Shown piece after piece: positions 52,820 through 62,383 of a DNA stretch of 64,000 nucleotides. Origin of the DNA: an uncultured Bacteroidales bacterium (GTDB lineage Bacteria > Bacteroidota > Bacteroidia > Bacteroidales > CAIWKO01); the NCBI GenBank assembly GCA_903913285.1, contig CAIWKO010000036.1:1-64000 (forward strand), written 5' to 3'. Under the pieces are notes generated by a model, which ran no database searches, was not told the DNA's origin, and saw only the letters and a list, made by a program, of their open reading frames with translations. The position numbers and the translations under genes are program-made. How positions within the stretch are numbered: position 1 is the stretch's first letter; every line of letters starts with the position of its first letter.

Positions 52820-55276
52820 TCATTTGATTAGAACAGCATTCTTTACTTTTTCCTTTAATAAAGCTAGATCTGTAACTTCTATCATTTCATTGACATAATG
52901 GAATTTCAAACCTTCAATATATTTTTTGTTAATTTCTTCAATATCCTTTTTGTTTTCTGCCGACAAAATGATATCGGTTATTTTGGCACGTTTTGCTGCC
53001 AGAATTTTTTCCTTAATGCCACCTACTGGGAGAACTTTTCCTCTCAATGTTATTTCACCTGTCATTGCGATGCCCTTTTTTAGCTTTCTTTGAGTAAATG
53101 CCGAAGCTAATGCTGTGAACATAGTAATACCTGCAGAAGGGCCATCTTTTGGTGTTGCACCCTCAGGAATATGAATATGGACGTTCCATTTTTCAAAAAC
53201 TTCGGAATTAATTCCTAATTTCTGTGAATGAGATTTTAAATACTCATAGGCAATGCTTGCCGACTCTTTCATAACATCACCCAAATTACCTGTGAGTGTC
53301 AAATTCCCTTTTCCATGACTCAAACTTACTTCAATAAAAAGTATCTCACCTCCTACCGATGTCCATGCTAAACCAGTAACCACCCCAGCAATACCCTCAG
53401 GAATATCTTTATCCTTTTGGTAAATCGGAATTCCAAGAATCGAATCCAGATCAGACGCGGGAATATTTTTCTTGTATTTTTCACTCATCGCAATGAATTT
53501 CGCCCTATTCCGAATAATTTTAGCTATTGTTCTCTCAAGTGAGCGCACTCCTGATTCCCTCGTATATTCATCAATTATTTGCTCCAAAACTTTATCCGAA
53601 AACTTCAGATGTGAGATTTTAAGTCCATGTTCCTTAATTTGTTTTGGAATCAGATGTCGTTTTGCGATTTCCATTTTTTCTTCTAAAAGATATCCACTCA
53701 GGTCAATAATTTCCATCCTATCGCGTAATGCAGGATAAATACCCGAAATATTATTTGCAGTAGCAATAAACATCACACGAGACAAATCAAAATCAACTTC
53801 CAGAAAGTTATCATAGAAGTTAGTATTCTGTTCAGGATCTAATACTTCGAGAAGTGCAGCTTGTGGATCACCACTATAATTATTACCACTTATCTTGTCA
53901 ATTTCGTCAAGAACAAAGACAGGATTAGCTGATTTTAATTTTTTCAGGTTTTGAATAATTCTCCCAGGCATGGCACCAATATAGGTTTTTCTGTGTCCTC
54001 TTAATTCTGATTCGTCCCGCAATCCACCTAATGACATTCTTATATATTTACGTTCCAGAGCCCTTGCTATTGACTTGCCTAAGGATGTTTTACCAACGCC
54101 CGGAGGGCCAACAAGACATAATATTGGGGATTTCATATCGCCCTTTAGTTTCAGTACTGCAAGATATTCTAAAATCCGTTCCTTGACTTTTTCCAAACCA
54201 AAATGGTCTTCATCAAGTATTTTTTGTGCATTATTTAAATTGAAATTATCAGTAGTATATTCGTTCCACGGCAATTCAACCAGCGTTTCCAGATAGTTTG
54301 TCTGAACAGAATACTCAGCAGCGTGAGGATTCATTCTTTGAAGTTTTCCTAATTCTTTTGTAAAAAGCTCGGAAATTTCTTTTGACCATTTTTTCGTGGA
54401 AGCTTTCTCGGATAGTTCATTAATCAATTGTTCGAGAGGGTTATCACCAAGCTCTTGCTGGATCTGTTTCATTTGCTGTTGTAACAAAAAATCCCGCTGC
54501 TGTTTATCCAAATCAGTTTTTACTTTATTCTGAATCTGATTTTTAAGTTCAATCATCTGTAATTCTTTTACCAAATGATTTAAAACCTGATTTGAACGTT
54601 CGGTTAGATCAGCTGTTTCCAGTAACTTTTGCTTTTCAACTATATCAATATTCAAATTAGATGAAATGAAGTTGACCAAAAATGCCTGGCTTTCAATATT
54701 TTTTATGGCAAATGCTGCGTCTGAAGGAATATTAGGAGATTGTTTGGCAATTTGAATAGCAAAGTCCTTAAGTGATGATATTAATGCCTGAAATTTTTTG
54801 TCTTTCGAAACAGGTTCATGCGTAATAAAATCTGTAACCCTGGCTATAAAGTAAGGTTCGCTAGAAATCATTTCAACCAACTCAAAACGTTTTTTCCCCT
54901 GAATAATAATTGTTGTACTACCATCAGGCATGTGCAATGTTTTGATAATATGTGCAACGGTTCCAATTTTATGAAAATCTTCAAAAGTTGGATCTTCAAT
55001 ATTTACGTCTTTCTGAGCCACTACTCCTATTGCTTTCTTTGCTTTATAAGCTTCCTTTATTAGTCGGATTGATTTATCACGCCCAACTGTTATTGGAATA
55101 ACAACACCAGGAAATAAAACAGTATTACGTAGTGGTAGTATGGGCAATGACTCTGGAAGTGGTTCCGAATTCATTTGCTCTTCATCTTCGGGAGTAAATA
55201 AAGGAATAAATTCCGTATCATTATCCATCATACTAATAAGTTTGTATTTTTTATCCCACTCAGAAGAGAATTCCAT
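52820..55276 (-). CDS. lon: ATP-dependent Lon protease
   Basis: 818 residues of LonA type. LAN substrate-binding domain (LPILPLRNTVLFPGVVIPITVGR), a coiled-coil middle (QQRDFLLQQQMKQIQQELGD), AAA+ module with Walker A GPPGVGKT (near residue 388) and FVLDEIDKISG, and the protease domain with catalytic Ser714 (GPSAG) and Lys757 (GGIKEK). It degrades misfolded and regulatory proteins in the cytoplasm. The first ATG is used; a start at Met16 or Met17 would also keep all domains. The deaminase gene follows four bases after the stop. Confidence 0.97.
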   Translation of the reverse strand: MEFSSEWDKKYKLISMMDNDTEFIPLFTPEDEEQMNSEPLPESLPILPLRNTVLFPGVVIPITVGRDKSIRLIKEAYKAKKAIGVVAQKDVNIEDPTFEDFHKIGTVAHIIKTLHMPDGSTTIIIQGKKRFELVEMISSEPYFIARVTDFITHEPVSKDKKFQALISSLKDFAIQIAKQSPNIPSDAAFAIKNIESQAFLVNFISSNLNIDIVEKQKLLETADLTERSNQVLNHLVKELQMIELKNQIQNKVKTDLDKQQRDFLLQQQMKQIQQELGDNPLEQLINELSEKASTKKWSKEISELFTKELGKLQRMNPHAAEYSVQTNYLETLVELPWNEYTTDNFNLNNAQKILDEDHFGLEKVKERILEYLAVLKLKGDMKSPILCLVGPPGVGKTSLGKSIARALERKYIRMSLGGLRDESELRGHRKTYIGAMPGRIIQNLKKLKSANPVFVLDEIDKISGNNYSGDPQAALLEVLDPEQNTNFYDNFLEVDFDLSRVMFIATANNISGIYPALRDRMEIIDLSGYLLEEKMEIAKRHLIPKQIKEHGLKISHLKFSDKVLEQIIDEYTRESGVRSLERTIAKIIRNRAKFIAMSEKYKKNIPASDLDSILGIPIYQKDKDIPEGIAGVVTGLAWTSVGGEILFIEVSLSHGKGNLTLTGNLGDVMKESASIAYEYLKSHSQKLGINSEVFEKWNVHIHIPEGATPKDGPSAGITMFTALASAFTQRKLKKGIAMTGEITLRGKVLPVGGIKEKILAAKRAKITDIILSAENKKDIEEINKKYIEGLKFHYVNEMIEVTDLALLKEKVKNAVLIK

Positions 55277-55406
55277 AAATTATTTTTTAAGACAAAATGT
55301 CAGTTAAAACTACAATAAAGTAAATATTTTTATGAAAATAAAAGATTTACAGCATGTTTACAACAATATAGGTTTATGTTGCAATAAAAATGCCAAATGA
55401 TTTTGA

Positions 55407-56645
55407 CTATTTTGAAAATCTTACTTTTTTACGATATGAAAAAGTAAGTTCAAAAACACTTTTCAAAATTTCAATATCAATTTGAGTAAGTTCAAGGTTT
55501 CTTCGATTATAAACATTTTTTGCTACTTCAATTGCCTTATCAATATCGTAGGTTGTATAACCAGTTATAGAATTTCCCCAACTGAAAGAAGGAATAAAAT
55601 TACGCTGAAAACCATGCCCCACAATATTTGCATTAACACCAACAACAGTTCCGGTATTAAACATTGTATTAATTCCACATTTTGAATGGTCTCCCATAAT
55701 TAATCCACAGAAATGCAAACCCGACGGGATAAATTTCTCTTGTGTATAATTCCAAACTTTAACTTCGTCATAAGTCGTTTTTAAATTAGAATTATTAGTG
55801 TCAGCACCTAAGTTTATCCATTCCCCTAATACGGAATTGCCTAAAAATCCATCATGAGCTTTATTAGAATACCCTAAAATGACAGAGTTGTTAACCTCTC
55901 CACCAACCTTAGAATGAGGTCCAATGGTAGTTGGTCCATATATCTTCGCTGCCATTTTTAAAGTGGAATTATCACATAGAGCAAATGGCCCTCTTATCAC
56001 ACAACCTTCCATTATTTCAGCATTTTTGCCAATATAAACTGGTCCAGTTGATGCATTAATAGTTGCACATTCAATTTTAGCACCTTGTTCAACAAAAATG
56101 TTTTCTTCAGAAATCAGTTTGTTTGAATCGCTTAAGACTTTTGATTTGCGTCCCTGAGTGATTAGCTTAAAGTCATCTTCTATTGCCTGACCATTCAAGG
56201 CAAATATATCCCAAGGATAGTTTATTTTTAAATGCGGTAAATTACATTCTATTTCTTCCAGACCTTCCACTTCGTGATTTTCGACATCCTCCACGATTGA
56301 AGCGTCAATGCTGTTTACATCTTCCAAATCTTTTTCAATAATATGCAATGCTATAATATAATCTTTACAGACTAGGGATTGGTCCGGTTTTAACTCATTT
56401 ATTGCTTTGACAAGTTCTTTAGTAGGTAATACAGATGCATTAATAAGGATATTATTACTGCTTTTAACTATCGGATATTTTTTACCCAGATATTTTTCTG
56501 TTAAAGTTGAAGTTTCTGCTTTAAGGTGTTTTTCCCATTTCTCGCGAATAGTCAATATACCAAGCCGTATTTCTGCTATTGGACGTGTAAATGTTAATGG
56601 GAATAAATCTATTCTAGTAGAATCATCAAAAAGGATGTAGTTCAT
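55407..56645 (-). CDS. Alternative GlmU-like nucleotidyltransferase/acyltransferase
   Basis: 412 residues. The N-terminus MNYILFDDSTRIDLFPLTFTRPIAEIRLGILTIREKW is the hallmark of the alternative bacterial GlmU family of Bacteroidetes. A left-handed beta helix follows (about 190-350; NASTGPVYIGKNAEIMEGCVIRGPFALCDNSTLKMAAKIYGPTTIGPHSKVGGEV ... NLGADTNNSNLKTTY ... GDHSKCGINTMFNTGTVVGVNANIVGHGF). It is thought to make UDP-GlcNAc precursors for peptidoglycan and LPS. The nucleotidyltransferase end lacks the standard GGxGTR signature. It lies just after rpmE2. Confidence 0.88.
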   Translation of the reverse strand: MNYILFDDSTRIDLFPLTFTRPIAEIRLGILTIREKWEKHLKAETSTLTEKYLGKKYPIVKSSNNILINASVLPTKELVKAINELKPDQSLVCKDYIIALHIIEKDLEDVNSIDASIVEDVENHEVEGLEEIECNLPHLKINYPWDIFALNGQAIEDDFKLITQGRKSKVLSDSNKLISEENIFVEQGAKIECATINASTGPVYIGKNAEIMEGCVIRGPFALCDNSTLKMAAKIYGPTTIGPHSKVGGEVNNSVILGYSNKAHDGFLGNSVLGEWINLGADTNNSNLKTTYDEVKVWNYTQEKFIPSGLHFCGLIMGDHSKCGINTMFNTGTVVGVNANIVGHGFQRNFIPSFSWGNSITGYTTYDIDKAIEVAKNVYNRRNLELTQIDIEILKSVFELTFSYRKKVRFSK

Positions 56646-56759
56646 TTTTTGAAATTTTAATTTTTATATACAATAATAGCAAATTTTATTATGTTCTACC
56701 GCAGTATATAAAAAAGTTTTAAGATAAATATTAACAACGTCAATTTTTTAAAAAAAATT

Positions 56760-56793
56760 AAAAAAAAAGTCCCATTGCGTTCAATAGGACTTT
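56760..56793 (-). terminator. Terminator after rpmE2
   Basis: On the minus strand AAAGTCCTATTG and CAATGGGACTTT (56793-56766) pair over 12 bases, with a G-T wobble and the tetraloop AACG. A T-run follows. Confidence 0.9.
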
Positions 56794-56812
56794 ATGAAAA
56801 CAAATTTAAATA

Positions 56813-57097
56813 TTAACCTTCATTTTGCTTGGTTTCTTCCTTCTTATCCAAATGTTTTTTATATCGGTTACGGAATTTATCAACACGTCCAGCTGTATCA
56901 ACAAATTTCATTTTACCTGTATAAAAAGGGTGGGATGTGTGTGAGATTTCTAATTTTATTAGAGGATATTCTTTACCATCTTCCCATACAATTGTTTCTT
57001 TGGTTTGAGCGGTTGAACGAGTAATAAAAGTGTATTCGTTCGACATATCTTTAAAAACCACTAAGCGATAATCTTTCGGATGAATGTCTTTTTTCAT
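56813..57097 (-). CDS. rpmE2: Ribosomal protein L31, type B
   Basis: 94 residues. The sequence [31 protein letters not shown], the [36 protein letters not shown] block and the end KKHLDKKE are characteristic of L31. It lacks the two CxxC pairs of the zinc-binding type A form, so it belongs to the zinc-independent type B. It contributes to the 50S subunit central protuberance bridge. The gene has its own promoter and terminator, with the alternative GlmU gene downstream on the same strand. Confidence 0.96.
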   Translation of the reverse strand: MKKDIHPKDYRLVVFKDMSNEYTFITRSTAQTKETIVWEDGKEYPLIKLEISHTSHPFYTGKMKFVDTAGRVDKFRNRYKKHLDKKEETKQNEG

Positions 57098-57125
57098 GAT
57101 GTGAAAATTATTAAAAATTGAATTG

Positions 57126-57133
57126 CAAAATTA
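57126..57133 (-). promoter_or_regulatory. TAnnTTTG promoter of rpmE2
   Basis: TAATTTTG on the minus strand, 28 bases before the ATG at 57097, matches the -7 element. Zur-type operators were not seen. Confidence 0.6.
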
Positions 57134-57242
57134 CTCCTTTTTATTTAGTAAACAATAGATTCAACGTTTTTTTTTATTAAATCAAGTACAATTAATATCA
57201 CCATTTATTATATCTAATCAGATAAACAACGATTTAAAGCAG

Positions 57243-58313
57243 TTATTTTAAATTCAATAAGAAATTCATGGTATCCGTATTGTCAGAATAATCCCAAAGT
57301 TGTGGTTTTTGAGCGCTACCAAAACAGATTCTATTTTTAATTTCAAAATTGTCACTCACAATACATTGAATATTTTCTGCCTGCGAGTTGATAAAATCTA
57401 TTACTGATTGTTTATTTGTATAATATTCGTAATTGATAATAGATACAGGAGGATGTATTGAAATATCTTCGTGCAATAAGAAAAATCCGGAGTCGATAAA
57501 CGGCTGATTATTCATTATAAAAATGGTTTTATAATAATCGTAGTTATTTTTATATTTGTTATGGTCGCAGATTGGTGAATAACCATTACAAGCCCTTATG
57601 AATTGTGAAAAATCATAATTTTGGGGAACAAACAATTTTGTAACATTTCTGCACCCAAGTCCGAAATACATGAATATATCATCGGCCAAATGTGTCAATT
57701 GTTCTAAGGTCTCATTCCCAGAAATAACACCCAAACTTGTTCTGTTCTTACGAATAATATTGAGGTATTTGCTAAAATAATACTCGAAATACCTTGAAGT
57801 GTTATTGCTACCTGTTGCAATCACAGCGTGGAATCTTTCAAGTTTCTCAGTAGTAAATTCAATTTTTGAGGAATAATCAGAATCGATATCAATCAAAATT
57901 TCGGCAATTGCCGGTAGCATGAAAGAATCGCTGTGAGATAATTTTCCAAAAAATTTATTACCACTAATAATCACACATAGAAAATCATGAAAGCCCACCA
58001 GTGGAATGTTTCCTGCCATCACCACCCCCACCGTTCTGATTGAAATGGCACTATTCTCTTGAAATGAATAGGCACTAATCCATTTATAAAGTTTGTCAGG
58101 TATGAGCGAATCACTAATTGATTTCAAAGCAAATCGAATGGTAGTTTCTGTGAAAAAACTATTATGAATTATGCTTTGATTAATTGCATAATCAATAAGT
58201 TTCTTATTGTTATCATTTTCCTGTAAATTGCTTTCTAAATAATCATCAATAATTTTGCTGAGGAAACTGAAATTTCGTATGTGTTTTTCTATATTTATTT
58301 TATTCTCTGGCAT
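57243..58313 (-). CDS. LuxC-like acyl-CoA reductase
   Basis: 356 residues. The pattern YFGLGCRNVTKLFVPQNYDFSQF with catalytic Cys221, GVVMAGNIPLVGFHDFLCVIISGNKFFGKLSHSDSFMLPAI (a nucleotide-binding region), and HAVIATGSNNTSRYFEYYFSKY are those of the LuxC/acyl-CoA reductase family. It would reduce long-chain acyl-CoA to aldehyde with NADPH. Bacteroidetes commonly carry one such gene without luxAB, so bioluminescence is not implied. The gene stands alone behind a TACTTTTG promoter. Confidence 0.86.
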   Translation of the reverse strand: MPENKINIEKHIRNFSFLSKIIDDYLESNLQENDNNKKLIDYAINQSIIHNSFFTETTIRFALKSISDSLIPDKLYKWISAYSFQENSAISIRTVGVVMAGNIPLVGFHDFLCVIISGNKFFGKLSHSDSFMLPAIAEILIDIDSDYSSKIEFTTEKLERFHAVIATGSNNTSRYFEYYFSKYLNIIRKNRTSLGVISGNETLEQLTHLADDIFMYFGLGCRNVTKLFVPQNYDFSQFIRACNGYSPICDHNKYKNNYDYYKTIFIMNNQPFIDSGFFLLHEDISIHPPVSIINYEYYTNKQSVIDFINSQAENIQCIVSDNFEIKNRICFGSAQKPQLWDYSDNTDTMNFLLNLK

Positions 58314-58329
58314 TTTTTTATATTTTTGT

Positions 58330-58337
58330 CAAAAGTA
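58330..58337 (-). promoter_or_regulatory. TAnnTTTG promoter of the acyl-CoA reductase gene
   Basis: TACTTTTG on the minus strand, 16 bases before the ATG at 58313, matches the -7 element. Confidence 0.6.
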
Positions 58338-58405
58338 CGTGAATTTGTTTTTATAAAATATTCATTAGTTAAATTTCGTTATTGTAAACTTAGGGTTAAA
58401 AAATA

Positions 58406-59425
58406 TTGATGTATATCCGTTTAAGAACTTGCTTTTTCTTTTTTCTATTTCTCCCTTACCTGACATATTCTCAGGATATAAAGAAGGAAATAGATACTTT
58501 ACGGTTATATTCCAACCTTATTACTGCCGAATCTCCTGATTTTCAAAAATATTCTGCTAATGAAAAATTCCGCAATAAACTTGAAGCAGTTTTTAGCACA
58601 GAGAGATCTTTTGATTTTCCTTACGACTCGATAAAAAAGATTTCTACACTTGAATCACCTGATAAGAAATTTAAGATATTTACCTGGGCGATTCCTAAAG
58701 AGAATAATACTTTTGAATACTTCGGTTATATCCTGTATCCTGATAAATCGGTATTTAGTAAAAAATTTGTAGCCTTAATTGATAATACTGATAAGATTGC
58801 AAGTCCTGAAAATGTGGTTACGGATACCAAAAACTGGTTTGGTGCAATTTATTATAAAATTATATTAACCCACTTTCAAGGTAAGAAGCATTATACTCTT
58901 TTAGGATGGAAAGGAAACAATCAGATCACAAACAAAAAGGTAATTGATGTTTTGTCCTTTAAATCTTCTGGTATACCCTCTTTTGGAGCCATGCTTTTTA
59001 GAAAATCTAAAGATAAATCTACCAGAATCATTTTTGAATATTCATCACGTACCTCTATGTTGCTGCGTTATGACAAACAGATGATTCATACCATTGTAAA
59101 AGCTGCCCATTCAAAAACTACTAAGGTAAATCCAAAATCAATCAATGGCGGCAAAGCCCTGAAAGCAGATAAAAAATACCAGGCAAAGGAAAAGACTACC
59201 AAATCAAATATGATCATTTTCGACAGATTGTCGCCAATCGATCCCAGAACATCAAAGTATTCTGCCGAACTGGAAGGGCAATACCAATATTATGCTCCGG
59301 AATCGAACATAATGGATGCCTTTATTTTTACAAACGGTAAATGGGTTTACACCAAGGATATTGATGCCCGAAATCCTAAAATCAAAAAAAAGAAAGTAAA
59401 CAACAAACCAACTCAAACCCAATAG
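58406..59425 (+). CDS. Hypothetical exported protein
   Basis: 339 residues with a hydrophobic signal peptide (about 1-22, FLFLPYLTYSQ). The mature part (LRLYSNLITAESPDFQKYSANEKFRNKLEAVFSTERSFDFPYDSIKKISTLESPDKKFKIFTWAIPKENNTFEYFGYILYPD) looks like a beta-rich scaffold often seen in Bacteroidetes exported proteins. The C-terminal third is strongly basic (SKTTKVNPKSINGGKALKADKKYQAKEKTTKSN ... NPKIKKKKVNNKP). A periplasmic or cell-surface role is expected; no enzymatic motif is seen. Located between the acyl-CoA reductase and serC. Confidence 0.75.
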   Translation: MMYIRLRTCFFFFLFLPYLTYSQDIKKEIDTLRLYSNLITAESPDFQKYSANEKFRNKLEAVFSTERSFDFPYDSIKKISTLESPDKKFKIFTWAIPKENNTFEYFGYILYPDKSVFSKKFVALIDNTDKIASPENVVTDTKNWFGAIYYKIILTHFQGKKHYTLLGWKGNNQITNKKVIDVLSFKSSGIPSFGAMLFRKSKDKSTRIIFEYSSRTSMLLRYDKQMIHTIVKAAHSKTTKVNPKSINGGKALKADKKYQAKEKTTKSNMIIFDRLSPIDPRTSKYSAELEGQYQYYAPESNIMDAFIFTNGKWVYTKDIDARNPKIKKKKVNNKPTQTQ

Positions 59426-59538
59426 AAAGAACTGTTTACTTTTAGAATTATATTTTTTTTCAGACTTATAACTTTTTTTTCACAAAAAAATCTTTACTTT
59501 GTGATTGAAATATTAACTCATATTAAACCTTAAGAAAC

Positions 59539-60612
59539 ATGAAAAAAGTTCATAATTTTAATGCAGGTCCATCCATACTTCCACGGATAGCCATTGAAAA
59601 TACTGCAAAAGCAATTCTTGATTTAAACGGAATAGGCATGTCGATCCTTGAAATTTCACACAGAAGTAAAGAATTTCAAGCTGTTATTGATGAAGCTGTA
59701 GCTTTATTTAAGGAACAACTTGGTATTCCTGAAGGGTACCATGTATTATTTTTAGGTGGTGGTGCAAGTATGCAATTCTGCATGGTTCCGTTCAACTTGT
59801 TGAATAAAAAAGCTGCTTATGTCGACAGTGGAGTTTGGGCGAAAAAAGCGATTAAAGAAGCAAAACTTTTTGGTGAAGTTAATGTAATAGCTTCTTCGGC
59901 TGATAAAAATTACAATTTCTACCCTCCTATTTCAAATATTCCAACCGATGTTGACTATCTTCACATTACTACAAATAATACTATTTATGGAACTGAAATT
60001 CTAAAGGATATTGATTCACCCGTTCCATTGGTAGCCGATATGTCATCGGATATTTTCAGCCGCCCGGTTGATGTTTCTAAATATGCAATGATCTATGGTG
60101 GTGCACAGAAAAACCTGGGACCTGCCGGTGCTACTTTCGTGATTGTTCGTGAAGATATTCTTGGAAAAGTTGAACGAGTTATCCCATCTATGTTAGATTA
60201 CAGAACTCACATTAAAGAAGGTTCAATGTTTAATACACCTCCATGTTTGCCGATTTATACCATAATGGAAACTTTGCGATGGATAAAATCATTGGGTGGT
60301 GTGAAAGTTATTCAGGAAATGAACCGGAAAAAAGCACAACTACTATATGACGCCATGGATAACAGCAAAATATTTGTTGGAACTGTGGAAAAAGATTCCC
60401 GTTCGCTGATGAATATCTGTTTTGTTATGCGCGAAGGATATCAACAGTTGGAAGAAGAATTCATGAATTTTGCAAAAGCTAATGGTATGGTTGGTATTAA
60501 GGGTCACCGTAGTGTTGGTGGATTCCGTGCTTCTACCTATAATGCACTTCCCATAGAAAGTGTTCAGGCATTAGTTGATTGCATGAAAGAATTTGAAAAA
60601 AGTAAGGTATAG
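59539..60612 (+). CDS. serC: Phosphoserine aminotransferase
   Basis: 357 residues. The N-terminus [76 protein letters not shown] (Lys191 binds PLP), and the end [31 protein letters not shown] are typical of SerC. The enzyme converts 3-phosphohydroxypyruvate to phosphoserine with glutamate as donor, and also serves pyridoxine synthesis in many bacteria. It is followed by a terminator and then serA, so the two steps of serine synthesis lie in reversed pathway order. Confidence 0.96.
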   Translation: MKKVHNFNAGPSILPRIAIENTAKAILDLNGIGMSILEISHRSKEFQAVIDEAVALFKEQLGIPEGYHVLFLGGGASMQFCMVPFNLLNKKAAYVDSGVWAKKAIKEAKLFGEVNVIASSADKNYNFYPPISNIPTDVDYLHITTNNTIYGTEILKDIDSPVPLVADMSSDIFSRPVDVSKYAMIYGGAQKNLGPAGATFVIVREDILGKVERVIPSMLDYRTHIKEGSMFNTPPCLPIYTIMETLRWIKSLGGVKVIQEMNRKKAQLLYDAMDNSKIFVGTVEKDSRSLMNICFVMREGYQQLEEEFMNFAKANGMVGIKGHRSVGGFRASTYNALPIESVQALVDCMKEFEKSKV

Positions 60613-60630
60613 TTCTTTATAAATTCATTT

Positions 60631-60674
60631 AAAAGGTTACCTGAATCATTATTGATTTGGGTAACCTTTTTAAT
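60631..60674 (+). terminator. Rho-independent terminator after serC
   Basis: The arms AAAAGGTTACC (60631-60641) and GGTAACCTTTT (60660-60670) pair fully. The inner part AATCA/TGATT extends the stem around a TTAT loop. TTTTTAA follows. Confidence 0.88.
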
Positions 60675-60851
60675 TTATTGCTTTAATTTTTAGTAAAAGG
60701 TTAAGTTTATCACGGAAAATATTCAGTTTTAAAAATTAATTATTAATTTCGTCAAAATGATTTTTATCAATTATTTTTTAAAGAATTGTTATTACTAAAT
60801 AATAATTTTTATAATTTTATCTCAAATTATCTAACTAAATCCAAATTTACT

Positions 60852-61778
60852 ATGTCGAAAGTACTTATAGCTACCGAAAAACCTTTTGCTGCAGTTGCAG
60901 TGAACGGAATTAAAAAGATCTTTGATGAAGCCGGTTTTGAAACTGTTTTGCTCGAAAAATACACTGATAAAGCCGACCTGATAAAAGCAGTTGAAGATAT
61001 TGATGCGATGATAATCAGAAGCGATAAAGCTTCAGCTGATGTTATTGCAGCTGCACGAAATCTGAAAATAATTGTACGTGCCGGAGCCGGTTTCGACAAT
61101 ATTGATATTGCAGCAGCAAATGAGAAGAAAATTGTTGCAATGAACACTCCGGGGCAAAATTCGAATGCTGTTGCTGAATTAGCATTGGGAATGATGGTTT
61201 TTATGGCCAGAGCTCAATTTAAAGGCGGATCGGGTTCGGAACTTAAAGGGAAGAAGCTCGGAATTCATGCGTTTGGTTATGTTGGTAAATATGTTGCCAA
61301 AATTGCAAAAGGGTTCGGAATGGAGCTATATGCTTACGATCCTTTTATTGACAAATCTGTTATCGAAAATGAAGGCGTTATTGCTTTGAATTCGGAAGAA
61401 GAACTTTACAGCACTTGTCAATATATTTCGTTGCATATTCCGGCAAACGAAAAAACAAAAAAATCGATCAATTACAATCTGCTTTCGAAAATGCCAAAAG
61501 GAGCTACACTGGTGAACACAGCCCGTAAAGAAGTTGTTGATGAAGATTCGCTAAAAAAGATTTTGGAGGAACGTCAGGATTTTAAATATATTTCGGATAT
61601 TGCACCAGATTGTCATGCTGAAATAGCTGATAAGTTTGAGAACCGTTATTATGCAACTCCTAAGAAACAAGGCGCTGAAACTTCGGAAGCTAATATCAAT
61701 GCTGGTCTTGCTGCTGCAAATCAAATCGTGGGTTTTTTGAAAAAAGGTATTTCTACTTTTCAGGTGAATAAGTTTTAG
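60852..61778 (+). CDS. serA: D-3-phosphoglycerate dehydrogenase, short form
   Basis: 308 residues from ATG 60852 (MSKVLIATEKPFAAVAV). A TTG at 60786 would add 22 hydrophobic, atypical residues. The D-2-hydroxyacid dehydrogenase motifs are present: RAGAGFDNIDIAAAN, NAVAELALGMMVFMAR, the NAD-binding GIHAFGYVGKYVAKIAK, LVNTARKEVVDEDSL and PDCHAEIAD with the catalytic His. The C-terminal ACT regulatory domain is absent, so the enzyme is expected to be less feedback-regulated by serine. It oxidises 3-phosphoglycerate to 3-phosphohydroxypyruvate. It lies between serC and a four-helix-bundle gene. Confidence 0.92.
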   Translation: MSKVLIATEKPFAAVAVNGIKKIFDEAGFETVLLEKYTDKADLIKAVEDIDAMIIRSDKASADVIAAARNLKIIVRAGAGFDNIDIAAANEKKIVAMNTPGQNSNAVAELALGMMVFMARAQFKGGSGSELKGKKLGIHAFGYVGKYVAKIAKGFGMELYAYDPFIDKSVIENEGVIALNSEEELYSTCQYISLHIPANEKTKKSINYNLLSKMPKGATLVNTARKEVVDEDSLKKILEERQDFKYISDIAPDCHAEIADKFENRYYATPKKQGAETSEANINAGLAAANQIVGFLKKGISTFQVNKF

Positions 61779-61822
61779 CTAAACAACTAATTTTTATTAC
61801 TAACCTTTTACTTTAATTATAA

Positions 61823-62302
61823 ATGGAAACAGATAAATCGATCAGTTACTTTTTCAGATTTGAAGACCTAAGAATCTACAACAAGGCACTTGATTATGTG
61901 AGTTGGGTTTATTCAAATTCCGAACTTTTTCCGGATTCAGAAAAACATGGTCTGACAGCTAAATTTATCGGAGCAGCCCAATCTATTGCTCTTAATATTG
62001 CTGAAGGATCGGGCAGAAACCGAACCCAATTCATTTATTATCTGAAAATGGCAAAAAGTTCGATTCGTGAATGCCTTGTATTAACGACAATTTGCCACAG
62101 ATTGAGTTTTATTGATGAAAACAGTGTTGAAGAATCGCGAACATTTTTGATAGAAATGACAAAAATGCTCGGCGCTCTGATAGTTTCCATTCAGAAAGTC
62201 GAACGTCCGAATGAGCGGGTAGAAGATGATGATGATGAACTTCACCCTCATCATGATCGTAATTTTAATCAGGTCGACAATTTTAATAATTCGTCGATTT
62301 AA
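61823..62302 (+). CDS. Four-helix-bundle protein (S23/IVS family)
   Basis: 159 residues. RFEDLRIYNKALDYVSWVYSNSELFPDSEKHGLTAKFIGAAQSIALNIAEGSGRNRTQFIYYLKMAKSSIRECLVLTTICHRL matches the 'four helix bundle protein' family, named after the protein encoded in the 23S rRNA intervening sequences of Leptospira. It is not inside an rRNA gene here. The pattern SIALNIAEGSGR is the family signature. The C-terminus is a long acidic His-rich tail (EDDDDELHPHHDRNFNQVDNFNN). Function is unknown, possibly RNA-associated. It separates serA from the DUF1015 gene. Confidence 0.9.
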   Translation: METDKSISYFFRFEDLRIYNKALDYVSWVYSNSELFPDSEKHGLTAKFIGAAQSIALNIAEGSGRNRTQFIYYLKMAKSSIRECLVLTTICHRLSFIDENSVEESRTFLIEMTKMLGALIVSIQKVERPNERVEDDDDELHPHHDRNFNQVDNFNNSSI

Positions 62303-62346
62303 TATTATTTTAAAGTACAGGGAATAGGTTTTATTCTTAAATCATT

Positions 62347-62354
62347 TATTTTTG
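62347..62354 (+). promoter_or_regulatory. TAnnTTTG promoter of the DUF1015 gene
   Basis: TATTTTTG matches the -7 element, 29 bases before the ATG at 62384. It separates this gene's expression from serA and the four-helix-bundle gene. Confidence 0.6.
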
Positions 62355-62383
62355 CACTCAATTAATTTTTAAATACTATTACT

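Noticed and set aside
57243-58313. Bioluminescence locus suggested by the LuxC-like reductase.
   Set aside because: No luxA, luxB, luxD or luxE is present. Lone LuxC-like genes are usual in Bacteroidetes.
61823-62302. An rRNA intervening sequence because of the S23/IVS-type protein.
   Set aside because: No rRNA sequence surrounds it; the gene lies between serA and the DUF1015 gene.
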